A model generated the notes under the pieces. It worked only from the letters and a program-made list of their open reading frames with translations. It was not told the DNA's origin and did no database searches. A program made the position numbers and the translations under genes. From positions 868,001 to 932,000 of the forward strand of contig NZ_CP192599.1 of assembly GCF_050632385.1 (NCBI RefSeq): 64,000 nucleotides of DNA, given 5' to 3'. This stretch comes from Humitalea sp050632385 (lineage in GTDB: Bacteria > Pseudomonadota > Alphaproteobacteria > Acetobacterales > Acetobacteraceae). Shown piece after piece: positions 39,280 to 47,472 of this stretch. Every line of letters begins with the position of its first letter. Positions within the stretch are counted from its first letter, which is position 1.

Positions 39280-42254
39280 TGCCGGCCGGGCGTTGGGCCA
39301 TGGCCACGCGGCTGTTCGCCGCGCTGCTGCTGTGCCCTGCGGCCGTGCGGGCCCAGGCGCCCGCCGAGCCTGTCGCCGCGGCGGCGCGCGTGGCAGTGCG
39401 CGTGGGCGATCATCCCGGCTTCGGGCGATTGGTCATGGATTGGCCACGCCAGGTGAGTTGGCGTGAGGAACGGGACGACGGCGTGCTGCGCCTTGTTTTT
39501 GCGGCGTCCGAACCCGTTGACGCCGCCGGCGCGCGCCGGCCTCCGCGCAACATCGCCGGCGTTGCCGCCGTCGCGGGCGGTATCGAGATCCAATTGCGCC
39601 CAGGTGCGCAGCCGCGGGTCTATCGCCTGGGCAATCGCATCGTCGTGGATGTGCGCGACCCGTCGGGCGATGCCCCGGTGGCAGTCGCGGCATTGCCGAC
39701 TGCGACGCCGCCGGATCGGCGTTCAGCATCCCCCGGCGCGGTCGCCCCGGCCCTGGCTGCCGAAGCGCCCGCCACCCCGCCGCCGCGCACCGCCGCCCGC
39801 CGCCGTGGCGCCCCGCCCGCCGCCGCCCCGGCTGCCGTGGCGACCGCCGCCGCGCCGATCATCGCCCCGCTGATTGCCGCAACCCCCGCGCCGCTGCAGG
39901 CCGCGACGGTGGTGGCGCCTGAGCCAGCGCCCCCCGAGCCCGCCGCGCCCCAAGCCCCGGCCGCGCCGGCCGCCGTCGCCCTGCGCCTGGCCGGCCCATC
40001 GCAGCTTGGCGTTTTCCGCCTGCCTGCCACCCCGCCGCCCGGCGTTGCGATCCTGCGGCGCGGCGATGCGCTGCTGGTGCTGCTCGACGCCCCGATCGTG
40101 CTCGACCTCGCGGGCCTGCGCCGTGATCCGCTGCTGGCGGGGGCCGAGGCCTGGCCGCTGCCGGGTGCGATGATGCTGCGGATTCCCGCCGCGCCCGGCG
40201 CCACGCTGCGTGCGGCGATGGTCCAGGGCCAATGGCAATTCACCCTTGGTGCCGAAACCGCCGCCCATGCGGCTGCGGCGCATATCCTGCTGGAACCCCT
40301 GCCTGGCCCGCCGGCGCGGCTGGCGCTGCGGGCCTCGGTGCCCGGCCGCGTCGTGACGATGACCGACCCGCAGACCGGCCTGCCCCTGTTGATCGGGACC
40401 TTGACCCTGGCGTCGGATCTGGCCGGCACCGGCGTGCCGCGCGGTCGCGTGTTGCCGCAGTTGGAGGTCCTGCCGACCCTGCTCGGCGCCGCCGTCCTGG
40501 CCCGCGCCGAAACCGTGACGATGACCGCCCTGACCGACCGCTTCCTGCTTGGCGCCGGGCCGGGCGGCGTGCGCATGGGGCCTGGCGCGGGTGAGGGACC
40601 GGAGGCCATTGCCGCCGCCATGACCCGCGCCTTCGACATCCCCGGCGGCAGCGTCGCGGCCCTGACCGAACGGCTGCGCGCCCAGGGCGCGGGGCTGGCC
40701 GGTGCCGCGCCGCTGACCCGTGGCCCGGCACGGCTTGCGGCGGGGGAAACCCTGCTGGGCCTTGGCCAGCCGCACGAAGCCCAGGCCATGCTGGCCCTGG
40801 CCTTGCAAGAAGACCCGCGTGCCGCCAGCGATCCGCGCATCGTGGCCCTGCATGGCGCCGCCGCCCTGCTGGCCGGCCGCCTGGCCGAAGCGCAGGGCCT
40901 GGCCAGCGCCGACCTGCCGCCATCCGATGAAACCACGCTGTGGCGCGCGGCCCTGCTGGCCGGGCGCGGCGACATGGCCGATGCGGCGCCTGGCTTCGCC
41001 GCGACCCTGCCCTTGCTCGGCACCTACCCCGAACCGCTGCGCCTGCGCCTGCTGCCGCTGGCGGCCGAGGCGCTGGTCGAGGGCGGTTCGCTGCCTGCCG
41101 CGCGCCGGCTGCTTGAGTCCGCCCCCGACATGCCCGGCCTGCGCCTGGCCCGCGCCCGGCTGGATGAGGCGGAAGGCCGCACGGATGCCGCCATCGCCGG
41201 CTACGCCGCCGTCGCCGCCGGCCGCGACCGCCTGGCCCGCGCCGAGGCGCTGCGTCGGTCCATCGACCTGCGCCTGGCCTCCGGCGCGCTGGATGCGGCC
41301 GGTGCGGCGGCCGCGCTGGATGCCTCGCTCTTTGCCTGGCGTGGCGATGGGCGAGAGGTCGCGGCGCGCGAACGCCTAGCCGTCCTGCGCATCCAGGCCG
41401 GTGCGCCGCGTGCGGCGCTGACCCTGCTGCGCGAAACCGCCGCCCTGTTCCCCGATCGCGCGACCGCCCTTGGCCCGGCCATGACCGATGCCTTCCTCGC
41501 CGGGCTGGAAACCGAACCCGGCGCCGCCGCCATCGCCTTGTTCGAGGTGGAGCGCAGCCTGCTGCCGGATGGCCCGCGCGGCACCGATGCGCTGGCGAAA
41601 CTGGCGGGGCGGCTCGCGGCCCTGGACCTGGGCGACCGCGCCGCCGCCATGCTGACCGAGGCGATGTCCCGCGCCGAACCCGCCACGCGGGCAGCCCTCG
41701 GCGCCCGCCTGGCCTTGCTGCGGCTGGAGGAACGCGACCCCGCGGGGGCGATCGCCGCCCTCGATGGCTCGACCGCCGACCCGCTGCCCGCCCATTTGGC
41801 CAGCGAACGTGACATGCTGCGCGCCCGTGCCCTGGCCCGGCGCGGCGATACCCCCGCCGCCATCGCCCTGTTGCGCGGCATGGGGCAGGGCGGGCTGCCG
41901 ACCATCGCCGACCTGGCGGCCGAGGTGCAGGACTGGCCCCTGGCGACCGAATCGCTGTTCGGCATGACCGCCGCCCTGCCGGCCGAGGCGCTGGACGTGC
42001 CGGCGCGGCGCCTGGTCCTGCGGGCCGCCGCCGCCGCACTGCTGGCCGGGGAGGATTCCCGTGCCGCGGGCCTGGCCGAGGCCTTCGGCCCCCGCATGGC
42101 CGGGACCGAGGCCGAAGCCGCCTTCGCCATCCTGACCGGCGACCCCGCAGCCGCGCTGTCGGCCCTGCCGCGTCTGACGCGCGAACTCGATCTTTTCCGA
42201 AATGTCCCGCCCCGGCTGGAGGCATTGCGGACCGGCGGGCCGGTTACGCGGTGA
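39279..42254 (+). CDS. large secreted TPR-like protein of the motility cluster
   Basis: A 991-residue protein, or 984 from the methionine at 39300, which gives a cleaner signal peptide ending VRAQ. Residues about 30-125 look like an AMIN-type beta domain (VGDHPGFGRLVMDWPRQVSW and the later YRLGNRIVVDVRDP). A 100-residue Ala/Pro-rich linker follows, then a second beta-rich part (about 235-430). From about 480 to the end is an alanine/leucine helical solenoid resembling degenerate TPR repeats (for example LGLGQPHEAQAMLALALQEDPRAAS). Its ATG overlaps the cheZ stop. An envelope scaffold for the motor is a plausible guess. Extreme Ala/Leu/Arg content produces long false open frames on the other strand. 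Confidence 0.75.
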   Translation: MPAGRWAMATRLFAALLLCPAAVRAQAPAEPVAAAARVAVRVGDHPGFGRLVMDWPRQVSWREERDDGVLRLVFAASEPVDAAGARRPPRNIAGVAAVAGGIEIQLRPGAQPRVYRLGNRIVVDVRDPSGDAPVAVAALPTATPPDRRSASPGAVAPALAAEAPATPPPRTAARRRGAPPAAAPAAVATAAAPIIAPLIAATPAPLQAATVVAPEPAPPEPAAPQAPAAPAAVALRLAGPSQLGVFRLPATPPPGVAILRRGDALLVLLDAPIVLDLAGLRRDPLLAGAEAWPLPGAMMLRIPAAPGATLRAAMVQGQWQFTLGAETAAHAAAAHILLEPLPGPPARLALRASVPGRVVTMTDPQTGLPLLIGTLTLASDLAGTGVPRGRVLPQLEVLPTLLGAAVLARAETVTMTALTDRFLLGAGPGGVRMGPGAGEGPEAIAAAMTRAFDIPGGSVAALTERLRAQGAGLAGAAPLTRGPARLAAGETLLGLGQPHEAQAMLALALQEDPRAASDPRIVALHGAAALLAGRLAEAQGLASADLPPSDETTLWRAALLAGRGDMADAAPGFAATLPLLGTYPEPLRLRLLPLAAEALVEGGSLPAARRLLESAPDMPGLRLARARLDEAEGRTDAAIAGYAAVAAGRDRLARAEALRRSIDLRLASGALDAAGAAAALDASLFAWRGDGREVAARERLAVLRIQAGAPRAALTLLRETAALFPDRATALGPAMTDAFLAGLETEPGAAAIALFEVERSLLPDGPRGTDALAKLAGRLAALDLGDRAAAMLTEAMSRAEPATRAALGARLALLRLEERDPAGAIAALDGSTADPLPAHLASERDMLRARALARRGDTPAAIALLRGMGQGGLPTIADLAAEVQDWPLATESLFGMTAALPAEALDVPARRLVLRAAAAALLAGEDSRAAGLAEAFGPRMAGTEAEAAFAILTGDPAAALSALPRLTRELDLFRNVPPRLEALRTGGPVTR

Positions 42255-42321
42255 GTTACGCGTAGGGCGCAGGGGGGAACCGCTTTTTTTCTCGCGCCTT
42301 GGGGACAAAATTCACTTGCGT

Positions 42322-42333
42322 CCCCCCCCCCCC
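42322..42333 (+). repeat. 12-bp poly-C tract upstream of speD
   Basis: Twelve C in a row lie in the 219-bp gap 42255-42473, 140 bp before the speD start; a run of seven T is nearby (42284-42290). The rest of the gap shows no gene. Runs of this length are prone to slipped-strand change and also to sequencing error. Confidence 0.8.
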
Positions 42334-42473
42334 TTGCCCCAAAAGCCCCCTCCGCCGGATGCGGCGTTTCTTCAACCGACCGAACGCAAAGACGAACAGC
42401 CTGATCGCCCGCTTTGGGGGCTTGGGTCGAGACGCTACGCGGGGGGTCATCTACTGGTGGAAAGGGGTCCGAC

Positions 42474-42941
42474 ATGGACACTCTCTTGTCTCCGCTGGGG
42501 ATGGTCTCGGGCTTCCCGAGCGACACCCATGTTTCCACCGCCGACCACGCGGAGGAGCAGAAGGACTGGTTCGTCCAGAAGGACGGCGTCAAATTCGCCG
42601 GCACCCATCTGATCATCGACCTGTGGGGGGCGACCAACCTGGCCGATCCCGCGCATATCGACGCGGTGCTGCGCGAAGCCGCGATCAAGACCGGTGCGAC
42701 CATCCTGCACGGGCATTTCCACCACTTTTCGCCGAATGGCGGGGTGTCGGGCGTGCTGGTGCTGGCGGAAAGCCACGTCTCGATCCACACGTGGCCGGAG
42801 CGCGATTTCGCCGCCCTGGACATCTTCGTCTGCGGCGACTGCGATCCCTACAAGGCGATCCCGGTCCTGAAGCGTGGCTTCCTGCCGGAGCGCGTGACCC
42901 TGGGCGAGCACCGCCGGGGCATGACCGTCCTGGACGACTGA
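42474..42941 (+). CDS. speD: S-adenosylmethionine decarboxylase proenzyme
   Basis: Makes decarboxylated SAM, the aminopropyl donor for SpeE. The start at 42474 gives 155 residues. The self-cleavage site is between Glu99 and Ser100 in LAESHVSIHTWPE; Ser100 becomes the pyruvoyl cofactor, as in the short Thermotoga/Bacillus-type enzymes. Catalytic His105 and the cysteine in VCGDCDPYKA are present. It is followed by a hairpin with a T-run, then speE 77 bp downstream. Placement between chemotaxis and flagellar genes is unusual. Confidence 0.95.
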   Translation: MDTLLSPLGMVSGFPSDTHVSTADHAEEQKDWFVQKDGVKFAGTHLIIDLWGATNLADPAHIDAVLREAAIKTGATILHGHFHHFSPNGGVSGVLVLAESHVSIHTWPERDFAALDIFVCGDCDPYKAIPVLKRGFLPERVTLGEHRRGMTVLDD

Positions 42942-42968
42942 CACAGTACTGTTGTGTGACGAAACGGG

Positions 42969-43002
42969 GGGCGGGCCGTAAAGGTCCGCCCTCTCTCTTT
43001 TT
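42969..43002 (+). terminator. Hairpin terminator between speD and speE
   Basis: GGGCGGGCC (42969-42977) pairs with GGTCCGCCC (42983-42991) with one G-T wobble, then CTCTCTTTTT. It should end or attenuate the speD transcript 17 bp before speE. Confidence 0.75.
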
Positions 43003-43018
43003 GTGCGGAACCTGACCG

Positions 43019-43885
43019 ATGACTGATTCCTGGGTGAACGAGACCCTCTACGAAGCCTGGGGCCAGCGCTTCAAGGTGAAGCGCGAACTCGCGCGCGTGC
43101 AATCGGACTTCCAGGACATCATGATCTTCGAGTCCTACACCCACGGCCGGGTGATGCTGCTCGACGGCGCGGTGCAGATCACCGAGGCGGATGAGTTCGT
43201 CTATCAGGAGATGCTGACCCACGTGCCCTTGCTGGCGCATGGCGATGCCAAGCGGGTGTTGATCATCGGGGCCGGCGACGGCGGCGTGCTGAAGCGCGTG
43301 CTGCAGCACCGCAATGTCGAACGCGCCGTGATGGTCGAGATCGACGGCGAAGTGATCCGGCTGTGCAAGGAACATATGCCGGGTATCGGCGGTGACGCCT
43401 GGACCGACCCCCGCGCGGAAGTCCTGGTCGCCGACGGCATCGACTACGTGCGCCGGGCCGAACCGGGCTCCTTCGACGTCGTCATCGTCGACAGCACCGA
43501 TCCGATCGGGGTGGGCGAGGTGCTCTTCACCGACGAATTCTACGCCAATACGGCCCGCCTGTTGTCAGAACGCGGCGTCATCGTGAACCAGTGCGGCGTG
43601 CCCGCGATGCAGGCCGAGGAGCTGGCCGAAACCAGCCTGCGCCGCCAAAAATTCTTCCCGGACATCTGGGCCTATGTCGCCGCGGTGCCGACCTATGTCG
43701 GCGGGTTGATGACGCTCGGCTGGTCGGCCAAGGATGCCTCGATGCGCCATGTGCCGGTGGAAACCATCCAGGCGCGCGCCGAAGCGGCCGGCATCGCGGG
43801 GCTGACGCGGTTCTGGACGCCGCATATCCACACCGGCGCCTTCCACCTGCCGCCCTATATCGCCGAACATCTGCCGAAGGGCTAA
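43019..43885 (+). CDS. speE: polyamine aminopropyltransferase (spermidine synthase)
   Basis: Transfers aminopropyl groups from decarboxylated SAM to putrescine, 288 residues. Markers are VMLLDGAVQITEADEFVYQEMLTHVPLLAHG near residues 42-75, the nucleotide loop IIGAGDGGVLKRVLQH near 81-96, and DVVIVDSTDPIGVGEVLFTDEFY near 158-180. The catalytic aspartates in GAGDGG and DSTDP are intact. It lies directly after speD and ends convergently, overlapping the next gene by four bases. Confidence 0.97.
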   Translation: MTDSWVNETLYEAWGQRFKVKRELARVQSDFQDIMIFESYTHGRVMLLDGAVQITEADEFVYQEMLTHVPLLAHGDAKRVLIIGAGDGGVLKRVLQHRNVERAVMVEIDGEVIRLCKEHMPGIGGDAWTDPRAEVLVADGIDYVRRAEPGSFDVVIVDSTDPIGVGEVLFTDEFYANTARLLSERGVIVNQCGVPAMQAEELAETSLRRQKFFPDIWAYVAAVPTYVGGLMTLGWSAKDASMRHVPVETIQARAEAAGIAGLTRFWTPHIHTGAFHLPPYIAEHLPKG

Positions 43886-45348
43886 CCCCCCGCCCGCACG
43901 TCCGGCACCTCCCGCTCGCCCGGCTGCATCATGCGCAGCCGAGCGTCGCGGAAGCGTTCCCCGAAGACGTCGAACAGCGATGCCCCGATGGCATTGCGCG
44001 CCGTGTCGAAGCCCAGCCGTGCGTCAGGGTCGCCGGGCTTGGCCAGCGCCGCCGCCTCGGCGTCGCGCACCGCCTTGATCTCCTCGTTCAGCCGCTTGAT
44101 CGCGTCGCGCGGCAGCGCCTTGCCCGCGACATAGACGGCCTGGCTGATGCCGATCAGGTAGTTCAACTGTTCCGGGATGGCGAAATTGGCCAGGTCGCCG
44201 GTGCCGTTGAACACCAGCGCCGTGGCCGCGAAAATGCTGAAGGCCAGGGCCTGCACGCGGGTCACGTCGATCTCACCATCCGCCGCCAGCAGGTCCGACC
44301 ACTGCGGCAGCCGCGGCGCGCTGTCGAGCACGCCCGTGCCGAACAGCCAGATCCGGTTGGGCGTGTCGAGCGAATCGCGTTCGCTGACCCGCGCCAGCGT
44401 CGATCCGGTCAGGGTGATGCCAAGCAGGGTCAGCACGCTGTTCGACAACTCCGGCAATTGCCCGGTCCGCATCACGACATAGGCATAGACCCCGACGAGG
44501 ACGAAGGTGAACAGCAGGACCTGGAATCGCGACAGGCTGCAGAAGCCGAAGGCATCCTGTGCAATCACCGTCGGCGCCAGCGCGTAGCGCCACGCGGGGA
44601 TCGGCTGGACGCCGCGCTGATCAGCATCCTGCCTGACAAAGGCGTATTGGCGCGCATGGGTGCGCCAGGCGGTGAAGGCCAGCACCAGGTAAAGCAGCCC
44701 CGCCGCCCCCAACCCGGCCGCCGCCGACAGGTTCAGGCTGGACACGTAGAGCCGGGCCAGCCCGATGCCCCGGACCTCCCGCCCATTGGCGCGGCGCATT
44801 TCCGGGTCGGCGCCCGGATCGACGCAGACCAGCAGCGCGACATTCCACCGCGACGGCCACCAGCCGGTGTCGAGGTTGGGGAATTCCGCGATCACGGTGG
44901 TGACGACATCGTTCGGCGAGGGCGGCCGCACGGTGCCGCGGATCAGGTTCGCGGCGTCGAGCCGGCTGCCCTCCAGCCAGGCCGGGTAGGCGACGGCCTC
45001 GAACCAGGCCAGGCGCCATTCCGCCGTCGGCATCACCGTCTCGGGCGGCGCGCGGACGTTGAAGATCACGGTCGGGATGGCGCGGGCGGTCTGCTTCACA
45101 TCCTCCAGCCGCAGGGTGGCGGCGCTGCTGTCGATGTGGCGGGCGGCGGCCTCCATCGACATGAAGCCCGAGCCGGTGCGGCGCGGTTCATCGGGCGATG
45201 GCACGGGGCTGCATTGGATCAGCCTGTCCGAATCGGGCGGCGGCGCCTGGGCGACGGCGCGTGGGGAAGGGGCCGCCAGGACAAGAAGCGCCAACACCGC
45301 GATCAGCCAGGCGGCCGCCCCAAGCCACGGCCGATTCTGGTTCCGCAT
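43882..45348 (-). CDS. multi-pass membrane protein of unknown function
   Basis: Unrecognised protein of 488 residues from the start at 45348 (MRNQNRPWLG; 45360 is an alternative). A signal or first membrane helix (about 10-30, ending VAQA) precedes a soluble region (about 35-205). Membrane segments follow near 209-226, 276-293, 303-320, 366-382 and 394-410. A conserved-looking core is SLSRFQVLLFTFVLVGVYAYVV with LSNSVLTLLGITLTGSTLA, and its C-terminal part ends in a charged helical tail. The LSR-x-Q then LLGI layout recurs in uncharacterised bacterial membrane proteins. It is convergent with speE and has fliP behind the 103-bp element on its 5' side. Confidence 0.65.
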   Translation of the reverse strand: MRNQNRPWLGAAAWLIAVLALLVLAAPSPRAVAQAPPPDSDRLIQCSPVPSPDEPRRTGSGFMSMEAAARHIDSSAATLRLEDVKQTARAIPTVIFNVRAPPETVMPTAEWRLAWFEAVAYPAWLEGSRLDAANLIRGTVRPPSPNDVVTTVIAEFPNLDTGWWPSRWNVALLVCVDPGADPEMRRANGREVRGIGLARLYVSSLNLSAAAGLGAAGLLYLVLAFTAWRTHARQYAFVRQDADQRGVQPIPAWRYALAPTVIAQDAFGFCSLSRFQVLLFTFVLVGVYAYVVMRTGQLPELSNSVLTLLGITLTGSTLARVSERDSLDTPNRIWLFGTGVLDSAPRLPQWSDLLAADGEIDVTRVQALAFSIFAATALVFNGTGDLANFAIPEQLNYLIGISQAVYVAGKALPRDAIKRLNEEIKAVRDAEAAALAKPGDPDARLGFDTARNAIGASLFDVFGERFRDARLRMMQPGEREVPDVRAGG

Positions 45349-45421
45349 GCGCCGCACCATGTGTTCCGATGGACAAAACCTGCGCGGGTGGCAGGCGTCT
45401 TGTCCAGCAGAACCGTGGCTG

Positions 45422-45524
45422 GACCGTTTCCCGTTCGCCAAGGCTCACGTCAAACGGCCCAGCTTGCGGGCTTGTCGCATGTTCCGAGTCGTCAGGTGAA
45501 AACACCTGACTTGAAAATGCTCAG
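45422..45524 (-). repeat. 103-bp 3'-end-associated element, copy B
   Basis: Seen in the direction of fliP transcription, it begins at the fliP stop and forms the perfect hairpin GTCAGGTG-ttttt-free loop TTTT-CACCTGAC (45491-45510). CGACTCGGAACATGCGACAA follows, and later CCGTTTGACGTGAGCC and TGGCGAACGG. Copy A at 27088-27190 has the same parts in the same order and the same position relative to its upstream gene. The 172-bp gap 45349-45520 contains nothing else recognised. Confidence 0.75.
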
Positions 45525-46297
45525 GGCACCAACGCGAAACCCTGCACCAGGCTGGCCGCGATCAGCCGCCAGCCATCGACCAGCACGAAGAACACCAGCT
45601 TGAAGGGCAGCGCGACCACCGATGGCGGCAGCATCATCATGCCCAGCGACATCAGGATGGAGGCGACCACCAGGTCGATCACCAGGAAGGGCAGGAACAA
45701 CAGGAAGCCGATTTCGAAGGCGCGCTTCAATTCGCTGACCATGAAGCCCGGGATCAGCGCCCGCCAGGGCGCGGTCGCAGGGTCGCTCACCTCCGGCAGC
45801 CGCGCCATGTCGAGGAACAGCGACAAATCGGTTTCGCGTACATTCGCCGCCATGAAGCGGCGGAAGGGTTCGGCCGCGGCCTGCAAGCCCTCGATCTCAC
45901 CGATGCGGCCTTCGGACAGCGGCAGCAGCCCGGCGGTCCAGGCCTGGTCGATCACCGGCTGCATCACGAAAAAGCTCAGGAACAGTGCCAGCCCGATGAT
46001 CACCGGGTTGGGCGGGATGCCCGGCGCGCCGATCGCCGATCGCAGCAGCGACAGCACGATCACGATGCGGGCAAAGGCCGTGACCATCACCAGCAGCGAT
46101 GGCGCCAGCGACAGCAGGCCGATCATCGCGGTCAGTTGCACCAGGCGGGACGTGGCGCCCGCGCCGCCGGCGGCGCCGACATCCAGGGTCAGGCTTTGCG
46201 CCAGCGCCGGCGTGCCGGCCAGGATCAAGGCGCCGGTGATCAGCCCGGCCACGAACAAGGCGCGCAGGATCACGCGCCTTTGGTCGGACCCGGTCAT
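45521..46297 (-). CDS. fliP: flagellar export gate protein FliP
   Basis: Core membrane subunit of the flagellar type III export gate, 258 residues. A cleavable signal peptide (about 1-33, ALAQ) is typical. Family markers are LLSLAPSLLVMVTAFARIVIVLSLLRSAIGAPGIPPNPVIIGLALFLSFFVM and the C-terminal IPGFMVSELKRAFEIGFLLFLPFLVIDLVVASILMSLGMMMLPPSVVALPFKLVFFV. It overlaps fliO by four bases. Its stop codon begins the 103-bp element copy B. Confidence 0.97.
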   Translation of the reverse strand: MTGSDQRRVILRALFVAGLITGALILAGTPALAQSLTLDVGAAGGAGATSRLVQLTAMIGLLSLAPSLLVMVTAFARIVIVLSLLRSAIGAPGIPPNPVIIGLALFLSFFVMQPVIDQAWTAGLLPLSEGRIGEIEGLQAAAEPFRRFMAANVRETDLSLFLDMARLPEVSDPATAPWRALIPGFMVSELKRAFEIGFLLFLPFLVIDLVVASILMSLGMMMLPPSVVALPFKLVFFVLVDGWRLIAASLVQGFALVP

Positions 46298-46557
46298 GCC
46301 AGCCAGCCGACGACCTGGTCGGACCCGCCGCCCGTCAGCAGCAGCACATCGCGCCCATCGCAGCGCACCAGCACCAGCCGGCGCTTGGGGTCGATCGCCA
46401 GGCTGTCCTGCAGGATCAGCCGGCGCGGCCCCCCCCGCGGGGCGGCGGCGCCAAACCCGAACGCACGCGCGGCGCGGCCCAGCAGCAGCAGCAACGCCAC
46501 GACCCCGGCCAGGGCGGCGACGGCCAGCAGCCAGGGAACCTGGTCGGCGATGGTCAT
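46294..46557 (-). CDS. fliO: flagellar biosynthesis protein FliO
   Basis: Small membrane protein that helps FliP assemble, 87 residues. One membrane helix (about 7-26) is followed by a basic region and the FliO-type cytoplasmic domain (LQDSLAIDPKRRLVLVRCDGRDVLLLTGG). The position directly upstream of fliP with a four-base overlap supports the call. Confidence 0.88.
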   Translation of the reverse strand: MTIADQVPWLLAVAALAGVVALLLLLGRAARAFGFGAAAPRGGPRRLILQDSLAIDPKRRLVLVRCDGRDVLLLTGGGSDQVVGWLA

Positions 46558-46603
46558 GTGTTCAGGCCCTTCTGGCCAACAGCGCGAATTTTTTCGCGCG
46601 GGA

Positions 46604-46939
46604 TTAGTCGGGGGTGATGGCGGCCCGAAGCGCATCCAGCCGCGGCACGAGCGGGAGCAGTGCGGCACGCAGCATCGGTTGCGTCGCCACCGGGCAACCC
46701 AGGGCGGCGGCGCAAAGCCGGGCCGCATCCTGCTCCAGCCCCGCCAGGTCGACCTGGCGCCCACCCTTCACCAGCCCGGTGGCGACCGAGAGCATGCTGT
46801 CCAGCACCTCGGCCGCCGCCATCACCGCGAAGGCGACGTGCATGTCGGTTTCCGCCGGCTTGCCGCGCGGCGCGCGGGCGCGCCGCCGCGGCATGATTGG
46901 CGGGGACATGGCGGCGGCGGGGTCGTGGTGGCTCGGCAT
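46604..46939 (-). CDS. small unknown protein upstream of fliO
   Basis: Unrecognised protein of 111 residues from the ATG at 46939; methionines at 46909 and 46894 are possible later starts. The N-terminus is basic (PRRRARAPRGK), then a helical core (HVAFAVMAAAEVLDSMLSVATGLVKGG) and an Ala/Leu-rich helical end with two cysteines. There is no signal peptide or membrane helix. It lies 46 bp before fliO on the same strand and diverges from flgB, so it is probably a flagellar accessory protein or chaperone. Codon use agrees with its neighbours. Confidence 0.55.
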   Translation of the reverse strand: MPSHHDPAAAMSPPIMPRRRARAPRGKPAETDMHVAFAVMAAAEVLDSMLSVATGLVKGGRQVDLAGLEQDAARLCAAALGCPVATQPMLRAALLPLVPRLDALRAAITPD

Positions 46940-47007
46940 GGCGGCAGTCTCTGCCGGGCGAGTTGCTACTTCCTTCACGCCGGACCGGGTTTTGTCGCCG
47001 TGCCAGG

Positions 47008-47024
47008 TCAATGCTTTCTTCACC
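47008..47024 (+). promoter_or_regulatory. Possible CtrA-type site upstream of flgB
   Basis: TCAA-TGCTTTC-TTCACC, with TTAA-N7-TTAAC spacing and two mismatches, ends 23 bp before the flgB start in the 108-bp divergent gap. It shares TTCACC with the sites at 22872 and 35364. Confidence 0.3.
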
Positions 47025-47047
47025 CGGCGCCGCACAGTCTGGCCGCC

Positions 47048-47446
47048 ATGCAGACCGCACGCGCCACCGCCGCCACCGCCGACCCGATGGCGCTTGCCGA
47101 GTCCCGGCTGCGCTGGCTCGACCGGCGGCAGTCGGTGCTGGCGCGGAACATCGCCAATGCCGATACGCCGAACTTCGCACCGCGCGATGTGGCGTCCTTC
47201 GCCTCCGTGCTCGGTGGGCGCGGGGTGGAACCGGCGCGCACCGACCCACGGCACCTGCCACCCAAGGGCGGTCCGGGCCGGCTGACCACCGATCGCAGCG
47301 GCGAACGCACGCCCAATGGCAATGGCGTTTCCCTCGACCAGCAAGCGCTGCAGGTCGCCGAGACCGACCAGCAGCATGCGCTGGCCCTCGGCCTGCACCG
47401 CCGGATGCTCGGCATGATCCGCACCGCGCTTGGCCGCTCCGGCTGA
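47048..47446 (+). CDS. flgB: flagellar rod protein FlgB
   Basis: Proximal rod protein, 132 residues. It shows the rod motif LRWLDRRQSVLARNIANADTPNFAPRDVASF and a C-terminal helix (ALALGLHRRMLGMIRTALG). It opens the plus-strand operon flgB-flgC-fliE-fliQ-fliR-flhB, which builds the rod base and export gate. The start at 47048 fits the family length. Confidence 0.94.
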   Translation: MQTARATAATADPMALAESRLRWLDRRQSVLARNIANADTPNFAPRDVASFASVLGGRGVEPARTDPRHLPPKGGPGRLTTDRSGERTPNGNGVSLDQQALQVAETDQQHALALGLHRRMLGMIRTALGRSG

Positions 47447-47472
47447 GCGGGCGCCAACAAGAGGAGGACAGG

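Noticed and set aside
40240..42225. 661-codon minus-strand open frame opposite the large TPR-like gene
   Set aside because: Arg/Pro/Gly-rich with no motif; explained by the Ala/Leu-rich code of the plus-strand gene.
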